DNA of 64,000 nucleotides, from NCBI GenBank assembly GCA_938028585.1, contig CALIZH010000382.1:1-64000 (forward strand). The letters run 5' to 3'. The notes beneath the pieces are model-generated. The model made no database searches. It was not told where the DNA came from and saw only the letters and a program-made list of their open reading frames with translations. Made by a program: the position numbers and the translations under genes. Shown here in pieces: positions 49,537 through 58,964 of this stretch (position 1 is its first letter; every line of letters starts with the position of its first letter). The stretch comes from an uncultured Actinomyces sp. (lineage in GTDB: Bacteria > Actinomycetota > Actinomycetes > Actinomycetales > Actinomycetaceae).

Positions 49537-51813
49537 ATGTTGTTTGGCAAGAAAGACAAGGCTGCTGCCGATGGCGGTGGCGCAATTGAAGAGACTCAGG
49601 CAGTCGCTCCTGCTCAGGCACCAGCCGTTGATGCACGCGCTGCGAAGGACTCGCTCACCCTGGTTATTGATGAGACTGAACCCGGCGCTGCGCTCGATAT
49701 TATTCGCCAGAACACCGAGTGGCTTCTACCAAACGGTATTGGCGTGATCCTTGCGCTCCCTGTTGATGCTTCGATCGAAGATGGCGGCATTGGGGGTCTT
49801 GGTAAGGTCTCGTCCAAGGGCAATGAGGACAAGGGATCGATCCTTCAGCGGATCGCTGACGATAAGATCCAGGTGTGTGCGACCGAAGACATGCTTCGTC
49901 ACAATATCCTGGGCGTGATCCCCACTCCCGCCTCCCTTGGACCTGATGGCATGGGTGAGTACACCCTCTTTGACCGTGCGAAGTTCTTGCTCACGTCGGT
50001 GACCCCTCGCCCGGATGGAACTCTTGAAACCGTTCCTGTTCATTTCGATGAAGCAACGGGTCTCATTGAGGTTCCTGATGGAGACATCGATACTGTCACC
50101 CTGGCTCAGGCACAGGAGATTGCAGCGGGCAGCGTCACCCTGGCATCGCTCATCCCAACGCTGTGGAAGCGTCTCGGCGGAGACGGGGTTGAAGAGGAAG
50201 CTGTAGAAGAAGCGGCACCCGAAGAGGTGCATGAGGACACAGCACCGGCTGCTCCCACTCTTCCGCCTACCGCTGCTCAGAGTGAGTCTGTTGAGGCTGT
50301 TGAGAATCTGCCTCATTTCGATCCCGATGACATCCCGGATGAGCCTTTGACTGATGAGCTGCCTTCGGATGAGGGTCTGTATGACGAGGACGATGAGATG
50401 GAGAACCCCTTTGATGACATCGAAGAGACTCCCGCTCCTGCCCCGCATGTACCGACCCAGACCGAAGAGGTAGAGGTCGCTCCTGAGGTCGCTCCGGTGG
50501 ACGAGCGTGTCTTTAATAAAGACGCTGTTCGCACAGCTGTTGCTCGTCGTTTCCTTGATGACAGCCTGGATTTCGCCGTTGATATGACGCCTTTCGAGAC
50601 CTTGCTGGGCTACGAGGTTGATACCCCGGCTCAGTTCTCGCTCGATGGTCTTGACAGTGCTAACTGGTTGGACGGCCAGATCAAGATGCTCTCTCAGCAG
50701 GCGAACACCGTTCTTGCTGATCAGCGTCGTCGTGATATCGAGGAACTGCGTAACTTGTTCTTCTCGCTGGTGTCGCGTACGGGTGATGAGATCAGCGCTC
50801 AGATGAGCACTGATGAAGATGCTGAGAACACGTGGGCCAAGACCATGGCTGAGGTCAATGGTAATGAGAAGAATGCTCTTGCCGATTTGAGCGAGATTTC
50901 TGAGAAGCAGAAGGCTGTGCTCGCCGATCAGTACCAACAGGAACGTGAAGCCTTTATCCAGGCTCGAATCGGAGAAGAGCGCGTGCGTTACGACGAGCGT
51001 CACAAGCCTGCTCTCATTCGCCGGATGGATGACTTGGAAGCATCGGTTCGCTCCGACATCGAGTCCGACTACGAGGCCCGCCGCTATGAGATTCTGCGTG
51101 CTCGTAAGACCTCGGCACAGGGTGCGTTCGATGCGGCCATCACCAAGGTGATGGATCACCTCATTGAAAAGCGCGCTGAGCAGGTGCAGCGCGAGGCTGA
51201 ATTGATTGAGAAGTTCCGCGTCGAGATGAGTGACTTCCTTGATGAGAATCGTAAGGAAGACATTGCTCGCACTCAGGCTCTCCAAGAGCAGCTCTCGCGT
51301 CAAAACATTGTTGAAGAAAAGAGCGCTGAGTTTGCAGCTCGTGAACAGGAGTTGCACGAGCAGATCGCACGTGAACGCGATGAGGCTCACAAGCGCGTTC
51401 TAGCGGCTCAGGACGAAGCAAACAAGGTCTTGGAACGTATGCGCCAGGAAAATGCTGCACAGCTTGCTCAGGCTCGCGCCGAGGTCGAGCGTGCGAACGA
51501 GCGCGTGAAGGAAGAAGCCGAGCGCGTGGGTGTTGTTCGTGATGAGATCGCACGTCAGTTCCAGAGCCAGGTCGAGTCGCTGCAAACCGACAAGCAGTTG
51601 CTCATGGACCAGATGGATCGCGAGAACCTTGTTGCTAAGCGTGCCAACCGTCTCTACATTGCGTTGGCTGTCTTGGTTGCTTTGGCGTTCCTCGCACTGG
51701 GCGTCATCATTGGAATGCTCGTTCATGGCGGGGCAGGTTCGAGTGCACACGCTGCTTCGATGATGGAATGGGTGATGAACACTGCTGCTGGTGGTGGTAC
51801 ATTGGGTGTGTAA
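49537..51813 (+). CDS. Long coiled-coil, tail-anchored membrane protein
   Basis: 758 residues, unrecognised. The N-terminal domain (about 35-215) is globular. A long acidic Pro/Glu/Asp-rich linker (about 216-325) precedes nearly 380 residues of heptad-like Glu/Gln/Arg/Ala helix (about 325-700), one membrane span (about 705-728) and a short external end. The layout resembles cytoplasmic tethers such as those positioning coupling proteins. It has its own promoter directly before the coupling-protein gene, so a role in recruiting substrate or ATPase to the channel is plausible. Confidence 0.55.
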   Translation: MLFGKKDKAAADGGGAIEETQAVAPAQAPAVDARAAKDSLTLVIDETEPGAALDIIRQNTEWLLPNGIGVILALPVDASIEDGGIGGLGKVSSKGNEDKGSILQRIADDKIQVCATEDMLRHNILGVIPTPASLGPDGMGEYTLFDRAKFLLTSVTPRPDGTLETVPVHFDEATGLIEVPDGDIDTVTLAQAQEIAAGSVTLASLIPTLWKRLGGDGVEEEAVEEAAPEEVHEDTAPAAPTLPPTAAQSESVEAVENLPHFDPDDIPDEPLTDELPSDEGLYDEDDEMENPFDDIEETPAPAPHVPTQTEEVEVAPEVAPVDERVFNKDAVRTAVARRFLDDSLDFAVDMTPFETLLGYEVDTPAQFSLDGLDSANWLDGQIKMLSQQANTVLADQRRRDIEELRNLFFSLVSRTGDEISAQMSTDEDAENTWAKTMAEVNGNEKNALADLSEISEKQKAVLADQYQQEREAFIQARIGEERVRYDERHKPALIRRMDDLEASVRSDIESDYEARRYEILRARKTSAQGAFDAAITKVMDHLIEKRAEQVQREAELIEKFRVEMSDFLDENRKEDIARTQALQEQLSRQNIVEEKSAEFAAREQELHEQIARERDEAHKRVLAAQDEANKVLERMRQENAAQLAQARAEVERANERVKEEAERVGVVRDEIARQFQSQVESLQTDKQLLMDQMDRENLVAKRANRLYIALAVLVALAFLALGVIIGMLVHGGAGSSAHAASMMEWVMNTAAGGGTLGV

Positions 51814-51843
51814 TACACCCGTGCACCACTTGGTAGCGTAGAA

Positions 51844-51885
51844 GGGGATACGGTCTGGGAAACCTGGGCCGTATCCCCTCTTTTT
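51844..51885 (+). terminator. Terminator after the coiled-coil gene
   Basis: GGGGATACGG (51844-51853) pairs perfectly with CCGTATCCCC (51869-51878), followed by TCTTTTT. Confidence 0.85.
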
Positions 51886-51913
51886 GTCTTTGATACGACC
51901 TGTGTATATCTGA

Positions 51914-51935
51914 TATGATTGTATTGGTGTACCAA
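51914..51935 (+). promoter_or_regulatory. Promoter with operator, coupling protein gene
   Basis: TATGAT (51914-51919) is preceded by TTGATA about 18 bases upstream and followed by TTGGTGTACCAA (51924-51935). Confidence 0.65.
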
Positions 51936-51959
51936 ACGAATTAAAAGGAAGGTGACGAT

Positions 51960-54900
51960 ATGGGTTGGCGTCGAAAAGCCAGAGGGCAGGCCCCTCGTGA
52001 AAAGGGGAGCCAAGCGTGGGCACAGCTCGGTCAACAAGACGAGCTAGACTCCTTGGCGTACCAGGATGTTCACGGGGATCAGCAGTTAGAGCGTAGTGAG
52101 ATTGAAGCAAAGCTCTCTCCACGATCTCGTGAGATCGCCTCAGCAGCGGTCGGCATATTTGTCTTTATCGCCGTCTGGGTGATCATTTCGTTTGGTTCGA
52201 TGGGGATTGCAGCGGTGAAAGACTCGCTGTGGCACTCGTCTGTTCCAAGCTATTCGGTTGAGAATAAAGATCTGACTAAAGCCTTGCACCGCTCTGTGAT
52301 CAACGAGGTGTGTTATTCTCCAGCTTTAGCAGATGGTACGCCTGATCCATCTGATGAGACGTGCTACGAGTCAGCTAAGGACGTTCCTGAACCACAGTGG
52401 CACACAGACGCTGTGTCAGCAGAAAAGGCCGAGCGGGATGCTGGGTTGGCTGATCGGCCTGGGAGCGCTCTGGGGTGGATCTTCTCATTCGGCTGGATTA
52501 AGTTCTTTGTCTCCGCCTTCGCTGGCGGCGCAGCATGGGGAGCGCTCCGTCTGGTGCTCATGCGCAACCTCAAGGCCCAGAACCTCATGCGTGATACCAC
52601 GGATATTAACCAGTACAAGAACGACCAGCACGTGGCTTTGCCCGAAGAGGTGCGCGAGCGCTTCGACGTTGTTCCCGATGTTGGAGCACACACAGGAGTC
52701 AGTGCGACCACGCTCATCTCACACTCGATGGTGGCGAATAAGGGTATTAAGCCGGTGGCTTTTGCCAAGCGTGCTGAGCAAGATCAGTTTGATGACGATG
52801 GTGACGTGACTTTGTTCAAGGGCGAGGTTCTCACCGATGAACACGGAACCCCGATCACTGACATGGTTCCGATGTTTGATGAAGCCTTTGGGACGGCTCT
52901 GTGGGACGCGTCGGGTCTGCCCGATAACGATAAGTTGCGTCGGCGTTTGGATCCCAGCACTGTTCCCTACAACCCTGGGAACACGAGCCGAGACAAGCTC
53001 AAAGGCTTTGCCACGCTCGCCGATCTGGTGAATGGGGAGTGGGAGCTGCCCACGTACGAGCCTCAGCGTCCGGCTGGTGTGTATTACGTCGATACGGCCC
53101 CTGCCAATACGATGATTCTTGCTATGACTCGTGCTGGTAAAGGTCAGACGTACATTGAGCCGATGCTTGATATCTGGATGCGTCAAAAGCGCCCGGACAA
53201 CATGGTCATCAATGACCCCAAGGGCGAACTTTTGGTGAAAAATTACGTCCGCGCCACCATGCGCGGGTTCCAAGTCGTGCAGTTCAACCTCATCAATGCC
53301 ATGAAAACGGACATTTACAATCCGCTTGGAATGGCAGCGGAAGCAGCACGCGAAGGTGACCAGACCAAGTGTGCGCTCTACGTTGAAAACATTGCCGACG
53401 TGTTCTTCCCGGTGGATGGAGCAGAAGACCCGGTGTGGCCGAACGCTGCAAACAACGCATTCAAGCGTGCAGCATACGGCCTCATTGACTACTACCTGGA
53501 AGAAGAGCATCAGCTCCGTCAATACGCGATGCGACATGGCATGGACCAGAAGGTTTTGGAACAAAAGCTCGATGCCATGTGGGGCAAGGTGACGCTCTAT
53601 AACTGCTACCAGCTTTTCGTGCAGCTCACCTCTAAGAAACGTAAGTCTCCGATGACTCAGATGAACGAGCGCCTCAAAGGTGGGTACTACGACCAGATTC
53701 AGGACGAGGACGAACGTCAGGAAGCGATCAATCACGATCAGGCACAAGCCGAGCGTATTGAGTTCTTGTGGGAAGACAAGCCTGAGCTGGACTTGCTCAC
53801 CTTGTTCTTTAACGCGACCGAGGCTCTACCTCAATCGACGATGCGCACGCTCATTGCCAACGCGAACAACGCGCTTCGTGCAATGGCGGGAGCTGAGAAG
53901 ATGCTCGCGTCTGTCTACGGTATCGCAATCACCGCAATGAGCTTCTTTACCGATCCGACGATCTCGACACTGACCTCTGGTACGCCCTCACAGAACACTG
54001 ACTTGGGCGGGTTGTCGTTTCCTCGTCGTTTCGGTGTCCGTTTCGCACAAAACTTCACAAAGCGAGACGGACTCATCGGTGCTCAGGCGAAGTGGGATGC
54101 CTTTGATGATCCCGAGTTGACACACAACCTCGGGAAAGACTTTGAGCACGAGGACACAGTCGTGCGAGAAGGCTGGGCGCGGTACTACTTCGATGGTAAG
54201 TTCCCTCACGATGTCGCATACTTGCGACTGCGTTTGTTCAACCCGCATACGGGTGTGCTCTTGAAGACGTTCTACTTCCAGTTTACGAAGGGGTACCAGT
54301 TGTCCCTGAATGGTCGTAAGTTCGTCAAAGACCCTGTGACGGGAAGCAAGATCATCCGTAACGGTGTCCTCGTGGAGATGGTGAAGGGGTCGGATGGAAA
54401 ACTTGTTCCAGGCCATTTGAACTATCCCACGACTCGTCTACTTGATAAGGCCGGGAAGCCTCAGACGGTGCGAGAGAGCGTGCCTGCCATTATCTTGTCG
54501 TCGGTGCGGTACTCGGAACAGCCCAAGGCTGTGTTCCTGGTGACGCCACCGCACTTGATGAAGTATGCGAAGCTCGTGCTGATCCTCGTGAAGCAACTTG
54601 TGGACTTGAACTTTGATAAGTCGTATATGACCAAGTCGAGCCAGAAGCCGTTGTACAAGACGCGCTTCATGCTTGACGAGTTGGGTAACCTCCAGTCCGA
54701 AGGCCACGGTATTGCCGGATTCGAAACCATGCTGTCGATTGGTCTGGGCCAGGAGCAGCAATTTACGTTGATTCTTCAAACGTTGCAGCAGGCTAGAGAC
54801 GTCTATGGCGATTCGGTAGATAAGATCATCCAAGGAAACGTGGCTAATATCGTGTTCTTGAAGTCCACGGACGATACGATGATTGAGACCTTGGCGAAGA

Positions 54901-56000
54901 TGTCGGGTACACGCCACCGCGCGGTACGAGACTCGAAGACGGTGACTCAGGATACCGAGCGTTTGATCGAAGGGTTGAACGTCGAAGGTAAGGTCTCGTA
55001 CACGATCAGTGCAAAAGAGGAAAGTGTCATCGGGTACAACGACTTGGCGTTCCTGCCTGAACGTAACTCGATTATCTTTTCAGCCGGTATTTCACCGATT
55101 TGGAACCGCAACGCTGAGATCCTGCCTATGTCGTGGCGTTTGTTCAAGGACACGATTCAGCATCCAGGACACACGTATTCGCTCCAGACGATCCCGACCC
55201 TTTCGTCGGCCCTAGAGTTCGACGTACGTTTGAACCAGCCTGACTTTGTCAAGATGTTGGACAAGCGTATTGAGCAGGCTGCGAACGCGGCTGAGGCAAT
55301 GAATCTGTACCAAGATGCCTATAACCTGGATGATTACGGCATCTCGATTCTGGACCCAGATGTGTACTCGGCTGAGGTCATGGATCTTATTGCCTCGATT
55401 GAGGCAGAACGTCAAGGTCAAAGTGACGAGTCCGAAGAATACGACATGATGAGTGAGGACGCGTACCGCGCTTTCGTGGGAGCGGGTTATGACGTCTTTA
55501 GTCAAGATGACATGATCAATGAGGACGTTCAGCAAGAGATTGCCACACGTGAAGCGATCAAGACTGATCGCGAGAAGAAGCGGTATGCCGAAGGTCAGAT
55601 TAGCCGATCTGATTTTATTGGTGACAACGGAAGCGTGATCCATAGTCTTGATGATGAGATCATCGCCGCGTACCGTGAGACCAAGCGTGAACTTGCAGGA
55701 GACGCTCGGTTCTTTAGGGTGGATGTGAACGGGTCGCTCTGCTCGCTTGAAGGCCGGGTGTACATCAGCCAGGGCTTGTCGAGCAGCGAGCTGCGCGCGA
55801 TCCAGGATGCATCGTCGGATAGCAGCCAGGGTGTGTACGGGGACGATGAATCGATCACGAATGCTGCTGAGCTTGGATCGTGGCAGGTTCATGACGCGTT
55901 CTACAAGTTCTTGAACAGCTGTGAGTCGTGGGAAAATCTAGGTAACGGTGCTTTTGATCGAGCTATGGCTCGTATTCATGAGCGCCGAGAGAACGAGTGA
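51960..56000 (+). CDS. VirD4/TraG-type coupling protein ATPase
   Basis: 1346 residues, far longer than the usual 600-800. Coupling proteins bring the relaxase-DNA complex to the channel. Two membrane spans (about 62-85 and 165-195) flank an external loop with two Cys. The ATPase part has Walker A MTRAGKG (Lys394), NDPKGEL, and Walker B FMLDELG (Asp906-Glu907), with QTLQQARDVYG behind, as in TraG proteins. The gap between Walker A and B is about 510 residues, much larger than usual, because of an inserted helical and beta-rich region (about 460-850). The C-terminal 250 residues are acidic. AAGGAAGG precedes the ATG. Confidence 0.85.
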   Translation: MGWRRKARGQAPREKGSQAWAQLGQQDELDSLAYQDVHGDQQLERSEIEAKLSPRSREIASAAVGIFVFIAVWVIISFGSMGIAAVKDSLWHSSVPSYSVENKDLTKALHRSVINEVCYSPALADGTPDPSDETCYESAKDVPEPQWHTDAVSAEKAERDAGLADRPGSALGWIFSFGWIKFFVSAFAGGAAWGALRLVLMRNLKAQNLMRDTTDINQYKNDQHVALPEEVRERFDVVPDVGAHTGVSATTLISHSMVANKGIKPVAFAKRAEQDQFDDDGDVTLFKGEVLTDEHGTPITDMVPMFDEAFGTALWDASGLPDNDKLRRRLDPSTVPYNPGNTSRDKLKGFATLADLVNGEWELPTYEPQRPAGVYYVDTAPANTMILAMTRAGKGQTYIEPMLDIWMRQKRPDNMVINDPKGELLVKNYVRATMRGFQVVQFNLINAMKTDIYNPLGMAAEAAREGDQTKCALYVENIADVFFPVDGAEDPVWPNAANNAFKRAAYGLIDYYLEEEHQLRQYAMRHGMDQKVLEQKLDAMWGKVTLYNCYQLFVQLTSKKRKSPMTQMNERLKGGYYDQIQDEDERQEAINHDQAQAERIEFLWEDKPELDLLTLFFNATEALPQSTMRTLIANANNALRAMAGAEKMLASVYGIAITAMSFFTDPTISTLTSGTPSQNTDLGGLSFPRRFGVRFAQNFTKRDGLIGAQAKWDAFDDPELTHNLGKDFEHEDTVVREGWARYYFDGKFPHDVAYLRLRLFNPHTGVLLKTFYFQFTKGYQLSLNGRKFVKDPVTGSKIIRNGVLVEMVKGSDGKLVPGHLNYPTTRLLDKAGKPQTVRESVPAIILSSVRYSEQPKAVFLVTPPHLMKYAKLVLILVKQLVDLNFDKSYMTKSSQKPLYKTRFMLDELGNLQSEGHGIAGFETMLSIGLGQEQQFTLILQTLQQARDVYGDSVDKIIQGNVANIVFLKSTDDTMIETLAKMSGTRHRAVRDSKTVTQDTERLIEGLNVEGKVSYTISAKEESVIGYNDLAFLPERNSIIFSAGISPIWNRNAEILPMSWRLFKDTIQHPGHTYSLQTIPTLSSALEFDVRLNQPDFVKMLDKRIEQAANAAEAMNLYQDAYNLDDYGISILDPDVYSAEVMDLIASIEAERQGQSDESEEYDMMSEDAYRAFVGAGYDVFSQDDMINEDVQQEIATREAIKTDREKKRYAEGQISRSDFIGDNGSVIHSLDDEIIAAYRETKRELAGDARFFRVDVNGSLCSLEGRVYISQGLSSSELRAIQDASSDSSQGVYGDDESITNAAELGSWQVHDAFYKFLNSCESWENLGNGAFDRAMARIHERRENE

Positions 56001-56009
56001 TTCTCGTGA

Positions 56010-56093
56010 TATGATGTAAACCCCGGTGCGCGGAGGTGCCGGTGGTACTACGAAGTGAGGTGGCAGTCCATATGGATCGCCACCTCACTTTTG
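56010..56093 (+). ncRNA. Possible short RNA ending in the coupling-protein terminator
   Basis: TGATATGAT at 56007-56015 looks like an extended -10. About 38 bases after the expected start, AAGTGAGGTGGC (56053-56064) pairs with GCCACCTCACTT (56079-56090), followed by TTGTTGT. The stem certainly can terminate the coupling-protein message; a separate RNA of about 70 bases starting here is a guess. Confidence 0.35.
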
Positions 56094-56104
56094 TTGTATG
56101 TGTT

Positions 56105-57889
56105 TTAGCGCTCTACGTGTTTGATCCAGCGGGTCTTGCCCGCGTCGTAGATGCGATAGAGCCTGTTGGCTAGAGCAGCCTCGTGCTCAGTTTGACCAGG
56201 CTCGTAAGCGAGATCAGGATCGTCAATGAAACGCTGCTTCGTGTACGTGGAGCGATGAACACGCCCCCACTTGGTTGTGCGTCCGACGTAGCTATAACTT
56301 GCTGCTTGACGCTTATCTAGGGTGAAACCTGCTGCCTGATACATCCCACCGTCAGAGATGTCGTTATCGCTCCATGACGTCCACGTGTCTACGGGGAGAA
56401 GTGTTTCAGCATGGGCAAGGAGCTTGGTGAAACCACCAACGATCGTACCCAGTGTCGCGTAACGCTGAATATCCCATGTTCCCTCTGGCAGTGAGACACG
56501 CGAACCGTGGTTCTTGTGCCCCACACCGAGCAGAGCGCGCAAAACGTCATCTCGGTCGTAGAGACCGATGTTGACAGAGCACGGAACCGGGCCTTGGAGA
56601 TGGTTGTCTTGCCAAAAACGGCGGGCAACGTCTCCTGGAACGATTTGAATTGTCAGCTTGCGTGCATAGAGACGTTCACAGGCCAGCGGGTTGATGTCGG
56701 GCAGAACATCAGGTAAACGATCCACAGCATGGAGCCTGTGTGCAAGAGCGCGCATCACAAGCTCGCGCCGATGCACCCAGTCATCTTCCCACACGTGAAC
56801 GAGCTGGTAGCCCTGTTCGCGCGCTTCACGTGTTTTCTCAGCGTGATAGTTGTGGGGGAGAGGTTTGGCATGTGCTTCCTTTTCAGCAGCCTCAGAGTGC
56901 CAGAACACCCCGTCGAACTCGATGGCGAGACGGTGGTCAGGTACGACGATATCGAGTTCTTTACCCGAGGGGAGAACCGTATGGTCGTCACCGAGGACTG
57001 TGCTCGTGGGAACTAGAGAACGAACCATCTCGGTGAGGAGTGTTTGAGATGGGTTGGTGTGAAGCCTGTAGCATATGGGGCATCCCGAAGGTTTGACACG
57101 GTTGCTCGGAGCGGCCAGCCATGTGTGCTCGGGATTGACTGTGCATTGCCAGAGCACAGGCGTGGTTCCACCCTTGCTCGTGGTCGTCGCTAGAGAGCGA
57201 TCAACGAGCTGCACAGCCAGATCGGGATGTGTGGTTGCAAGATCATTGACACCGGGGATGATGATCCTTCCTGAGCAGTACGGACAGCCGCTCTTTTTCG
57301 TCGTACGTGAGTACGGCGTTGCCTTCCACGTGTGATCGGGGTTCACCGAGCATTGCCAGAGCACAGACGTGTTTGACCCTGCTTTGAGCGTGGTTGCGAG
57401 AGACTGATCAACGAGCTGTGCTGCCAAGTCGGGATGCGTGGTTGCTAGGTCGCTGTGACCCGAAACAGGTTTACGGCCTGAGCATTGAGGGCAGCGCGTC
57501 CCTTGGCGCGCGACGTTGCTTAGAGGGGCGGTCCAATGGTCATGCGTGGGGTTACCACACCAGAGTTCAACCCTTTTGTTCGACGATCCGGTGAGCTGGG
57601 TGCGTAGGCTTTCATCAATCATGAGAGCGGCCACGTCGGGATGAGTGGTGGCAACGTCGTTGACACCGGGGATCACGGTCTTTCCGTTGCATACGCTGCA
57701 TCCGGTGGGGTTCTTCGCGTTGGTGCGGTTCATTGGGCTGGCCCACCACACGTGACGAGGGTCAACGGGGCAGCACCATTGGACTTTCTTGTCTGAGCCG
57801 CGAGCGATGGATCGTAGGGATTGATCGACGAGCTGATCAGCAAGAGCGGGGTTGAATTGTTCAAGGGTTTGAGATGGTTTTCTTGGCAT
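56105..57889 (-). CDS. Zinc-ribbon repeat endonuclease (homing-type, Vsr-like)
   Basis: 594 residues. Four tandem zinc-ribbon repeats (DUF4379-like; each about 65 residues with W.C...P.H.W.A and G.C..C.G) fill residues 15-280. The motif set ELDIVVPDHRLAIEFDGVFWHSE near 315-335 is a Vsr-like PD-(D/E)XK nuclease core, followed by VHVWEDDW. The C-terminal 200 residues contain DNHLQGPVPCSVNIGLY and a GNAT-like stretch found in phage homing endonucleases. AGGAGG precedes the ATG. It is the only minus-strand gene among the transfer genes, which fits a late insertion. Confidence 0.75.
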   Translation of the reverse strand: MPRKPSQTLEQFNPALADQLVDQSLRSIARGSDKKVQWCCPVDPRHVWWASPMNRTNAKNPTGCSVCNGKTVIPGVNDVATTHPDVAALMIDESLRTQLTGSSNKRVELWCGNPTHDHWTAPLSNVARQGTRCPQCSGRKPVSGHSDLATTHPDLAAQLVDQSLATTLKAGSNTSVLWQCSVNPDHTWKATPYSRTTKKSGCPYCSGRIIIPGVNDLATTHPDLAVQLVDRSLATTTSKGGTTPVLWQCTVNPEHTWLAAPSNRVKPSGCPICYRLHTNPSQTLLTEMVRSLVPTSTVLGDDHTVLPSGKELDIVVPDHRLAIEFDGVFWHSEAAEKEAHAKPLPHNYHAEKTREAREQGYQLVHVWEDDWVHRRELVMRALAHRLHAVDRLPDVLPDINPLACERLYARKLTIQIVPGDVARRFWQDNHLQGPVPCSVNIGLYDRDDVLRALLGVGHKNHGSRVSLPEGTWDIQRYATLGTIVGGFTKLLAHAETLLPVDTWTSWSDNDISDGGMYQAAGFTLDKRQAASYSYVGRTTKWGRVHRSTYTKQRFIDDPDLAYEPGQTEHEAALANRLYRIYDAGKTRWIKHVER

Positions 57890-57967
57890 GGTCGTGCGGC
57901 CTCCTGCGTGGTTTTATCGGGTGTGGTTTACATGATCCAGTGTATCATAGATGCCCGTTTGTTATGG

Positions 57968-57999
57968 TAGAATTGATTCTGTATCCATTGGTGTACGAA
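57968..57999 (+). promoter_or_regulatory. Promoter with operator-type site
   Basis: TGGTAGAAT, with -10 TAGAAT at 57968-57973, followed at 57988-57999 by TTGGTGTACGAA. The site lies further from the -10 than in the other units. Confidence 0.55.
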
Positions 58000-58015
58000 A
58001 GGAAAGGTGTTTGAA

Positions 58016-58399
58016 ATGGCGAGCCTTGATGAGAAAATTGCGAAAACTTTAGCGAAAATTAAGGCTTTGGATAAAAAGTTACGTGAAGTTGAAGCGAAAG
58101 AGCGTGCTCGTTTTGCAGAAGCTCTTATGGTAGTTTTTGATGAGATCGAAAAAGAATACACCGCTGTTTGCATACTTAAAGAGCGAGCGCAAGCCTTACT
58201 TGATGAGCAAGATATGAAACGTCGTGAAGCTTCATTGAAGGCTGCTGAAACGCGTCGTCGTAAGGCTCAAGATTTGCGCGATGCATATGCTTATGATGCG
58301 TGGCTTGAGATCGTAATGGATCAAGAGTCATATGACGATGATGGGCTTGTTGATGATCAAAGTGTTAGCGGTTTAGAGCCGCCTGAGCCTGAAGCATGA
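58016..58399 (+). CDS. Small helical protein, mobilisation-accessory-like
   Basis: 127 residues. Residues 1-90 form a charged helix pair (KIAKTLAKIKALDKKLREVEAKERAR), like accessory mobilisation proteins of the TraD/MobC size class; the end is acidic. No firm family. GAAAGGAAAGG precedes the ATG; the GTG at 58007 overlaps that site. The 3' end overlaps the convergent HNH gene by 35 bases. It carries the same promoter-operator type as the transfer units, so it probably belongs to them. Confidence 0.5.
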   Translation: MASLDEKIAKTLAKIKALDKKLREVEAKERARFAEALMVVFDEIEKEYTAVCILKERAQALLDEQDMKRREASLKAAETRRRKAQDLRDAYAYDAWLEIVMDQESYDDDGLVDDQSVSGLEPPEPEA

Positions 58400-58877
58400 T
58401 GCTGATCAAAAACAGTTTGTACAGCTCGCGGATATCGTCTCGATCACAACACGGGTGCGTGTTGGTGTAGATCTGCCATGAGGCATCATGGAGCGCTGTG
58501 CTGGTGGTTCGCATACGGTGAGAGTACCGCTCGGACACCCAGTGCAGCGCTTTTTTGCGTGATTTAAATCGTGGCATCGCTCTGTGGCATAGTGGGCACA
58601 GAAGGACGATGTTCGATGGTTTATCGTTTCCGCGTACGCAATGGTCTTGCAGGTGAGCACGTTCAAGAAAACAGCTTGCGCCCTTCCACTTGAAACCCTC
58701 GTGAATCTTCACAGGCGGGATCCATCCACACGCGAAGCAAAATGGGATGTTCCAACCGATAACTACGCCTTTCATCCAGGGCTGAGGATGCGTACGCCAG
58801 TACTTGACGATTGTCGCAACCGGGGGCATGTGTCGTTTGTAGTGGTGTTGTTCGTCCAGAATGGGATTGGAAGCCAT
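58365..58877 (-). CDS. HNH endonuclease
   Basis: 170 residues. CFACG near residue 48, then LERAHLQDHCVRGNDKPSNIVLLCPLCHRAMP (about 71-102) gives the His-Asn-His order with two CxxC pairs that bind structural zinc. A single-domain HNH nuclease of this type could be a homing or restriction enzyme. Its Shine-Dalgarno site is weak. It overlaps the convergent small gene at the 3' end and is followed 25 bases upstream by the LAHTG 3 terminator. Confidence 0.75.
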   Translation of the reverse strand: MASNPILDEQHHYKRHMPPVATIVKYWRTHPQPWMKGVVIGWNIPFCFACGWIPPVKIHEGFKWKGASCFLERAHLQDHCVRGNDKPSNIVLLCPLCHRAMPRFKSRKKALHWVSERYSHRMRTTSTALHDASWQIYTNTHPCCDRDDIRELYKLFLISIMLQAQAALNR

Positions 58878-58905
58878 GATTAATCTTTCGCTGATGTAAA
58901 AGGAA

Positions 58906-58942
58906 GCGGCGGCTCATAGGACAGGTGCCTACAAGCCGCCGC
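58906..58942 (-). terminator. Terminator of LAHTG protein 3
   Basis: GCGGCGGCT (58906-58914) pairs with AGCCGCCGC (58934-58942); on the minus strand it is followed by TTCCTTTTAC. Confidence 0.75.
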
Positions 58943-58964
58943 ATCTCGCGCTATGAGTGAGATA

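Noticed and set aside
49726..51390. 554-codon minus-strand frame opposite the coiled-coil gene
   Set aside because: Shadow of a Glu/Arg/Ala-rich coiled coil; no start signal.
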